Source: Bacteroidales bacterium UBA1064
GTDB taxonomy: Bacteria > Bacteroidota > Bacteroidia > Bacteroidales > Tenuifilaceae
Direction: 5' to 3'
Length of the DNA: 20,246 bases
Assembly (NCBI GenBank): GCA_002316235.1
Contig: DCDD01000020.1
Span: 1-20,246, forward strand
Position numbers and translations under genes: made by a program. The notes under the pieces were generated by a model. It saw only the letters and a program-made list of their open reading frames with translations, did no database searches and was not told the origin of the DNA. The first letter of the stretch is position 1, and the number at the start of each line of letters is the position of its first letter. Of this stretch, positions 15,520 to 20,246 are shown piece by piece.

Positions 15520-15589
15520 TTGCATAGTTCATACAGGTGAATGCAACTTTTTAACAGGGAAAAAGGGTTGCATGCCATGCTACATGCAA
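15520..15589. repeat. Cluster of four TTGCAT/ATGCAA hexamers
   Basis: TTGCAT at 15520-15525, ATGCAA at 15541-15546, TTGCAT at 15568-15573 and ATGCAA at 15584-15589 alternate in orientation within 70 bp of the 279-bp gap between the luxE-like gene and radC. The last two extend to the inverted repeat TTGCATG/CATGCAA around an 8-nt loop (15568-15574, 15583-15589). This could be a dyad operator or two small hairpins in a transcript leading into radC. No binding protein is known to me. Confidence 0.4.
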
Positions 15590-15694
15590 TGGTGTGGCCT
15601 GATGTTGGGGATGTGTAAAATTTAAAACAAGCGTAGAAAGTAGATGCTATGGGTTGTGCACATAGGTTCACTTTGGCAATGCTTCCAGGTCTAT

Positions 15695-16678
15695 TCAATC
15701 GTAAACCAGTAAGTTGCAACCCCTTATGGGTGCATCATCCATACGACCAAGCACCTCGAAACAACCATCGGAATGGAGCTTTCCCATATCCTGGGTTTGA
15801 ATGAATGAGCAGGAATAAAGGTTGGCCAGGTCAATAATTTTGATAATTCCTGTTCTCCCATCCCCTACAAGGCAAAAGGGGTCATCGGTGCTACCTATAA
15901 CCACCCGCATCCAGGGTGGACACCGAAACATCCCTTTACCGGTAGAATATGCCTGTGAAAGCAATTCCGTCATGCCGTACTCGGAGTGAATAACGTTTAC
16001 CCCAAATGCGCTGCAAAGCGTTGAGTGCAGCTCCTCCCTGACAACCTCCTTACGACGCCCCTTCATACCTCCGGTTTCCATGATGATGGTATTCTGAAGG
16101 TTGAAGGTAAACCTTTCGGCCAGGTCGAGCAGAGCAAACGAGACCCCGATAAGGATTGTCTTTTGACCGGAGCGGTCAAGGGCGCTGAGTTTTTCCGTTA
16201 GGGCATAGAGCTGGTTGAGGTAGAAACCGCTGTCAGGATTGCCGGTTTGCCTGATAAGCTCATCAACCATGAACACCAGCGATGAGCCCGAACGTTCAAG
16301 GTATGAGGGCAGAAGTGCAAGAATGCAGTAGTCCGAGGGAGAACCGTAAAATATTGAAAACGTGCGGGTGAAGCTTTCACGGTAGAGCGATAAATCGGCC
16401 ACCCGATGGCGGCTAACCTCGTTACCCGTAGTTCCACTGCTGGTGAAGGTTGCCTCCGGTTGGCATGCTTCGGCTATAACATCCTGCGTTTTGAAGAGTT
16501 GAATGGGGAGAAACGGAATTTCGTCAGTGGAAGCAACTGCATCGGGGTTTACGCCAAGCTGTTGAATGTAGTCGTGGTAAACCCTTACATGCTGGGACTG
16601 AAACCTGAAAACCTCCAGGGCTATTTTTTCAAAATCACCATCCGGTTTAAGGCTGAATATGCTGGAGCTGGGAATCAT
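15695..16678 (-). CDS. LuxE-like acyl-protein synthetase / ANL-family adenylating enzyme
   Basis: The 327-residue product resembles LuxE/PaaK-type acyl-activating enzymes. It has the Ser/Thr/Gly-rich AMP-binding loop FTSSGTTGNEVSRHR (78-92), METGGMKGRRKEV (200-212), SEYGMTELLSQAY (232-244) and the TQDMGK...GRMDD acceptor segment (295-315). The length is close to LuxE (about 370) and shorter than full ANL ligases, with no large C-terminal domain. LuxE adenylates a fatty acid and passes it to the reductase LuxC. Non-luminescent Bacteroidota often have such a protein of unknown acceptor. No luxC, luxD or acyl-carrier gene is in the window. It lies between pgk (terminators in between) and a 279-bp gap, so it is probably a single-gene unit. 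Substrate and acceptor are unknown. Confidence 0.82.
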   Translation of the reverse strand: MIPSSSIFSLKPDGDFEKIALEVFRFQSQHVRVYHDYIQQLGVNPDAVASTDEIPFLPIQLFKTQDVIAEACQPEATFTSSGTTGNEVSRHRVADLSLYRESFTRTFSIFYGSPSDYCILALLPSYLERSGSSLVFMVDELIRQTGNPDSGFYLNQLYALTEKLSALDRSGQKTILIGVSFALLDLAERFTFNLQNTIIMETGGMKGRRKEVVREELHSTLCSAFGVNVIHSEYGMTELLSQAYSTGKGMFRCPPWMRVVIGSTDDPFCLVGDGRTGIIKIIDLANLYSCSFIQTQDMGKLHSDGCFEVLGRMDDAPIRGCNLLVYD

Positions 16679-16730
16679 TTGATTTTGCCTTTACCTGCTT
16701 TTACGGGTTATGAGTAGCTGAAAATACAAA

Positions 16731-16756
16731 GTCAGGGCTTTTTTTAAAACCCTGAC
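16731..16756 (-). terminator. Distal hairpin after pgk
   Basis: GTCAGGG and CCCTGAC (16731-16737 / 16750-16756) form a 7-bp stem. Pairing of the inner TTTT/AAAA can lengthen it past one unpaired base. On the minus strand it is followed by TTTGTATTTT, a moderate T-tract, so it probably ends the pgk transcript before the luxE-like gene. Confidence 0.6.
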
Positions 16757-16775
16757 GGTATGCTGAAGCGGCGTG

Positions 16776-16799
16776 ATTAGAGGGTAGTTATCCTCTAAT
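16776..16799 (-). terminator. Hairpin overlapping the pgk stop codon
   Basis: ATTAGAGG (16776-16783) and CCTCTAAT (16792-16799) form a perfect 8-bp stem with an 8-nt loop that contains the pgk stop codon (16788-16790). No T-run follows, so it may protect the 3' end or assist the distal hairpin rather than terminate by itself. Confidence 0.45.
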
Positions 16800-18050
16800 T
16801 GCCTTAATTCCGGGCAGTTCTTTTCCTTCCATGTACTCCAGCATGGCGCCCCCACCGGTGGAGACGAAGGAAATTTTATCGGCCAGGTGGTTCTTGTTGA
16901 CAGCAGCTACGGAGTCGCCCCCGCCAACCAGGCTAAACGCTCCCCTTTGGGTTGCTTCGGCAATGGCCTTGGCTATTTCTGATGTTCCGGCAGCAAATTT
17001 GTCCATTTCAAAAACGCCCATGGGGCCGTTCCAGAGGATGGTTTTTGATTCGAGGATAACCTCACGGAACTTAGCTATGGTTTTGGGGCCAATATCCAGA
17101 CCCATCCAGCCGTCGGGAGTGCTGTCGATAGGGGTAATCTGGGTGTTGGCATTTGCATCAAATGCATCGGCATTCACTGCGTCAACAGGCAGGTAAACCT
17201 TTACTCCTTTGGCCTTTGCTTTTTCGAGCAGTTGGTTAGCCAGCTCGAGCTTATCGGTTTCGCAGATAGACTTACCAACTTTTCCTCCCTGGGCGCAGAT
17301 GAAGGTGTAAGTCATACCGCCACCAATTATCAGGTTATCAACCCTATCGAGCAGGTTTTCGATTATCAGGATTTTGTCGGACACCTTGGCGCCTCCCATG
17401 ATGGCTGTAAAGGGCTTGGTGGGCGACTTCAGCACCTTGTCCATTGCCTTGAGTTCGCTTTCAATAAGGTAGCCAAACATGCTGTTGCCGGGAAAGTGGG
17501 CTGCAATAAGCGCCGTTGAAGCGTGTGCCCGGTGGGCGGTTCCAAAAGCATCGTTAACGTAGCAGTCGGCATAGCTGGCCAGCTGCTTAACAAAATTCTT
17601 CTGGCTCTCCTTAACCCTTGCCTTGGCTTCTTTCTTTTCCTCCTCGCTGGCGGTTTCGGGAAGGCTGTAAGGTTTACCTTCTTCTTCCTCGTAGAATCTA
17701 AGATTTTCGAGCAGCAACACCTCGCCGGGTTTTAGGCCAGCTGCCATTTTTTTGGTTTCCTCGCCCATGCAGTCGGCGGCAAATTTTATCTTCTGCCCCA
17801 GATTTTTTTCAATAGCCGGTACCACGTGGCGCAACGAGTACTTATCCTGTGGTGTGCCGTCGGGCCGGCCAAGGTGCGACATGAGGATGACAGCTCCTCC
17901 ATCACCCAAAATTTTTTTTATTGTTGGAACGGCACCCCTTATCCGGGTGTCATCGGTTACCTCAAGGGTTTTCTTGTCGAGGGGGACGTTAAAGTCAACC
18001 CTTACAATGGCTTTTTTCCCTTTAAAGCTATAGCTGTCAATGGTTATCAT
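16788..18050 (-). CDS. pgk: Phosphoglycerate kinase
   Basis: PGK converts 1,3-bisphosphoglycerate and ADP to 3-phosphoglycerate and ATP in cytoplasmic glycolysis. The 420-residue protein has both Rossmann-like lobes. The N-terminal substrate site shows RVDFNVPLD (17-25), the SHLGRPDG basic patch (58-65) and NDAFGTAHRAHAST. The C-terminal nucleotide lobe shows MGGAKVSDKI, NGPMGVFE and GGGDSVAAVNKN. It is somewhat longer than the usual 390-400 residues, mainly through a charged insertion (EEEEGKPYSLPETASEEEKK area), which I believe is frequent in this phylum. It has its own probable promoter and two hairpins at its end, so it is a single-gene transcript. Confidence 0.97.
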   Translation of the reverse strand: MITIDSYSFKGKKAIVRVDFNVPLDKKTLEVTDDTRIRGAVPTIKKILGDGGAVILMSHLGRPDGTPQDKYSLRHVVPAIEKNLGQKIKFAADCMGEETKKMAAGLKPGEVLLLENLRFYEEEEGKPYSLPETASEEEKKEAKARVKESQKNFVKQLASYADCYVNDAFGTAHRAHASTALIAAHFPGNSMFGYLIESELKAMDKVLKSPTKPFTAIMGGAKVSDKILIIENLLDRVDNLIIGGGMTYTFICAQGGKVGKSICETDKLELANQLLEKAKAKGVKVYLPVDAVNADAFDANANTQITPIDSTPDGWMGLDIGPKTIAKFREVILESKTILWNGPMGVFEMDKFAAGTSEIAKAIAEATQRGAFSLVGGGDSVAAVNKNHLADKISFVSTGGGAMLEYMEGKELPGIKAIRG

Positions 18051-18075
18051 GGCTTAACGGGTATTTGATTTCAAA

Positions 18076-18084
18076 GCAAAGTTA
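18076..18084 (-). promoter_or_regulatory. Probable -7 element of pgk
   Basis: The minus strand reads TAACTTTGC, an exact TAnnTTTGC, 25 bp before the pgk ATG, which would give a short leader. A TTTG at the ideal -33 distance is not present. Confidence 0.45.
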
Positions 18085-18482
18085 GCATAGCGTTGCAAAA
18101 AATAGGCTATTTCAAGCGAATATATTTACGCAATCGTTTGAAAAATATCATTTTAAGGTATGTTTTAATAGGAAAGGCTACTTCTTACAGCAGTAGTGAG
18201 AATTCCTGAATTTCTAAGTAAATTTTCAGGAGCATGAGGTCGTAAAAATAAATAATCAACTCAGCAGCTCGTCGTCTCCGGGGTATGCTGGGGCTGAAGC
18301 GCAAACGTGAAAGGATTTGAAGTCAAGCCCGGGTAGTCTGGCGTAAATAATTTAGAAAATTTTCAGCTGCATGTGGGGTAAAGCTGCCAATGGGGATTTG
18401 TTTTATCTGCATTAAATGTTAAAGTCTTCCTGGTTAATATGCTACTTTCCTCTGTGTTTTGCTTCATCAAGCTAATGATGTG
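18085..18482. other. Gene-free region between pgk and the acetyltransferase gene
   Basis: Roughly 400 bp without a coding frame I can support on either strand. It is AT-rich near pgk and more mixed in the middle. The one structure seen is an imperfect hairpin with arms CCTGAA/TTCAGG at 18205-18230. No tRNA or recognised RNA motif is evident, and no T-tailed terminator for the acetyltransferase transcript was found. Confidence 0.45.
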
Positions 18483-18950
18483 TCAAAGCAGCTTTTCAAA
18501 AATTATACTTCCAATCTTTTCGGAAGGTGGGGATAGTGTCCCCTTTCTTTCAAATCCCCTTTTCTCCAAAAGTGCTGCCAGATTGCTGTCGTATAGTGGC
18601 GAGTAGCCTTCCATTGCGGTAAAGTTACCCTTTTGGGCTAAATCAATACCAAATGAGATCAACATGGAGGCCAACCCCTTACGCTGGAAAGCTGGGAAAA
18701 CGGCCAAACGACTAATTGTCATCACTTTTTGGTTGGTGGCATGCGGTTTTAAGGTTACGGTTGCAATGGAAACATGGTTGTTTACCATGACATACACGTA
18801 GCCCTGTTCAATATCACTTGATATTTCCTCCATGTCGGCATGGCTGTTGCTCCAGAAGTTAACCCCTTTTTCAACCAGCTGGTTGGAGCATTCCCGAATG
18901 ATGTAGAGCACCTCAATCAGCTGCTGTTTTTGTGCTTGTCTAATTTCCAT
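18483..18950 (-). CDS. GNAT-family N-acetyltransferase
   Basis: The start is taken at the ATG 18948-18950 (155 residues, MEIRQAQKQQLIEVL); the 14 codons upstream read the end of the preceding gene in another frame. The GNAT fold is supported by the acceptor-side strand YVYVMVNNHVSIATVTL (51-67), the acetyl-CoA motif A SRLAVFPAFQRKGLASML (80-97, with the Q/RxxGxG/A pyrophosphate loop as QRKGLA) and the motif B region YDSNLAALLEKRGFERKG (120-137). The acetyl acceptor (small molecule or protein N-terminus) cannot be told. The start overlaps the 3' end of the amidohydrolase gene by 11 bp, so the two are translated from one transcript and may be coupled. Confidence 0.85.
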   Translation of the reverse strand: MEIRQAQKQQLIEVLYIIRECSNQLVEKGVNFWSNSHADMEEISSDIEQGYVYVMVNNHVSIATVTLKPHATNQKVMTISRLAVFPAFQRKGLASMLISFGIDLAQKGNFTAMEGYSPLYDSNLAALLEKRGFERKGTLSPPSEKIGSIIFEKLL

Positions 18951-20246
18951 GGCTAAAAGCGTTAGAACCAAAAACCTCCTTGCCGGAGACAAAGGTTTTC
19001 AGGATGGTTGCCCTTGGAATTGCAGGCAGCTCATCGTTCATCAGGTCGGTGTTGAGAATAACAAAGTCGGCAGCTTTTCCTGGCTCAAGGCTACCCCTAA
19101 CATCTTCGCAGAAAGCGGCCTTTGCAGCCCATATAGTCATGGCGCAGAGGGCCTGTTTTCGGGTAAGGGCGTTCTCGGGTTGAAGTCCTCCGTCGGGTTT
19201 GCCTTCCAGGTTTTTACGGGCAACGCCAGCGTAGAAACCGTAAAGCGGGTTGATACTTTCAATTGGGAAATCGCTTCCGTTGGCAATCCAGCCGTTTTGA
19301 AGCAGTAGCTCCTGATAGGCATAGGCATTCTTAATTCTGCTGCCCAGCCTTTCATCTGCCCAGTCCATATCCGAGGTGGCATGGGTGGTTTGAACCGAGG
19401 GGATTACGGCAAGTGAACCAAAACGTGGCAAATCGTTCCTGTCAACAACCTGTGCATGTTCAATCCGCCACCTAAGGATATTTCCTGCAGGCAAATATTT
19501 TGAGTAGATGTCAAGCATGAGCCTAACAGCAGCATCGCCAATGCAGTGGGTGCACACCTGGTATCCGGCTTTAAATGCCATGCCGCAGAGCGAATCGAGT
19601 TTTTCCGTTGGTTCAACCTGAAGGCCACGGTTACCACGATCGTCAGAGTATGGTTCAAGAAGCAGGGCGCCTCTTGAGCCCAACGCCCCGTCGGCGTATA
19701 GCTTTATTGACCGGACGGTAAGCTTGTTGGTCTGATATACCCCTTTTGAAATAAACTTTTCGTAGTTAGCCGGGGTTGGATTGAGCATGGCATTCACCCA
19801 GATTTCCATTTTGCCGGATTGCTGCAGCGAGTCAATAAGCAGCACCTCATCAACATCGAGCCCTGCATCCTGAACTCCGGTCAGCCCAACGGCAAAGCAT
19901 TTTTTCTGAGCATTCTGCAACGCAGCGGCTTTTTCATCTATAGTTGGCTTGGGAATTATCCTACGCACCAGCTCCATAGCATTGTCGAGCAGCAACCCCG
20001 TAGGTTTTCCTTTTTGCAGAACCACTTCACCGCCTTCAACTCGTGTGCTGGCAGTAACGCCGGCAATTTTCAAAGCAGCATTATTTGCAATGGCCGCATG
20101 GCCGTCAATCCGAACAATGTAAACAGGTTTATCGGGGAATGCCCGGTTAAGCAGCTCGTTGGTGGGGAACTCCCTAACCTTCCACTCGTTCTGGTTCCAA
20201 CCCCTACCCTCAACCCAGCTTGTTGGAAATCTCTTTTGGTGCTCTA
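18940..20246 (-). CDS. Amidohydrolase family 3 protein (YtcJ-like), 5' end outside the window
   Basis: A metal-dependent amidohydrolase whose frame stays open to the right edge, so the N-terminus with the first HxH metal motif is missing; about 435 residues are visible. The stretch just inside the edge reads SWVEGRGWNQNEW and VYIVRIDGHAAIANNAAL, typical of the YtcJ branch. Then come GLTGVQDAGLD, KLYADGALGSRGALL (with the likely metal-bridging Lys), CTHCIGDAAV and WRIEHAQVVD (His ligands), NGSDFPIESINP (metal Asp) and the LEPGKAADFVIL dihydroorotase-like end. Members hydrolyse amide or imide bonds, often with broad or unknown substrates; exported lipoprotein forms exist, but this cannot be judged without the start. 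It is followed with an 11-bp overlap by the acetyltransferase gene. Confidence 0.9.
   Translation of the reverse strand, partial: EHQKRFPTSWVEGRGWNQNEWKVREFPTNELLNRAFPDKPVYIVRIDGHAAIANNAALKIAGVTASTRVEGGEVVLQKGKPTGLLLDNAMELVRRIIPKPTIDEKAAALQNAQKKCFAVGLTGVQDAGLDVDEVLLIDSLQQSGKMEIWVNAMLNPTPANYEKFISKGVYQTNKLTVRSIKLYADGALGSRGALLLEPYSDDRGNRGLQVEPTEKLDSLCGMAFKAGYQVCTHCIGDAAVRLMLDIYSKYLPAGNILRWRIEHAQVVDRNDLPRFGSLAVIPSVQTTHATSDMDWADERLGSRIKNAYAYQELLLQNGWIANGSDFPIESINPLYGFYAGVARKNLEGKPDGGLQPENALTRKQALCAMTIWAAKAAFCEDVRGSLEPGKAADFVILNTDLMNDELPAIPRATILKTFVSGKEVFGSNAFSHGN

Noticed and set aside
15465..15719. 84-codon minus-strand frame between the luxE-like gene and radC
   Set aside because: It starts inside the end of the luxE-like gene, is rich in Cys and Ser as expected from non-coding translation, and covers the hexamer repeat cluster.
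18085..18482. Possible tRNA or small RNA gene in the pgk upstream gap
   Set aside because: No cloverleaf, no T-tailed hairpin and no known motif could be traced by eye; only an imperfect 6-bp hairpin is present.
18951..18992. 14-codon N-terminal extension of the acetyltransferase
   Set aside because: These codons are the out-of-frame end of the amidohydrolase gene, and the GNAT fold begins after MEIRQ.
20071..20073. TTG at 20073 as the start of the amidohydrolase
   Set aside because: The same frame continues to the window edge and encodes conserved YtcJ-type motifs, so the gene is simply cut by the window.

Overview
The window looks like a chromosomal housekeeping segment from a member of the Bacteroidota, probably class Bacteroidia. 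Three things point there. The order rplM-rpsI-rpsB-tsf followed by other core genes is typical of that phylum. There is a DUF4290 gene directly before murA, a pairing known from Bacteroidota. Upstream regions repeatedly carry the phylum's own promoter pattern, TTTG about 19-20 nt before TAnnTTTGC (seen before the helicase, DUF4290, trigger factor and rplM genes). I see no insertion sequence, phage, CRISPR array, tRNA or rRNA.

Layout. Positions 29-2710 hold a four-gene translation operon on the minus strand (L13, S9, S2, EF-Ts), with a promoter at 2781-2811 and a strikingly foldable RNA leader just before rpsB. On the plus strand follow a UvrD/PcrA helicase (3171-5468) and the DUF4290-murA pair (5681-7582). 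MurA carries Asp in place of the fosfomycin-reactive Cys. On the minus strand are an EamA-type transporter (7844-8818) and a secreted/membrane TPR protein with a cytoplasmic SpoIIE-type phosphatase domain (9106-11409). On the plus strand, trigger factor and clpP (11616-13787) end in a clear bidirectional terminator. From 13825 to the right edge everything is on the minus strand: an exported alpha/beta hydrolase, radC, a LuxE-like acyl-protein synthetase, pgk, a GNAT acetyltransferase and the 3' part of a YtcJ-type amidohydrolase that runs off the window.

How the genes relate. The ribosomal operon plus EF-Ts, and trigger factor plus ClpP, are translation and protein quality-control modules. 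DUF4290 and MurA share a transcript for the first committed step of peptidoglycan synthesis. The amidohydrolase and the acetyltransferase overlap by 11 bp and are co-transcribed. The other genes appear to be single units.

I found no clearly new multi-gene system. The best candidates for something undescribed are the compact three-way-junction RNA before rpsB, with a competing pairing near the start codon; a cluster of four TTGCAT/ATGCAA hexamers between the luxE-like gene and radC; and the orphan LuxE-like enzyme with no LuxC/LuxD partner in view.
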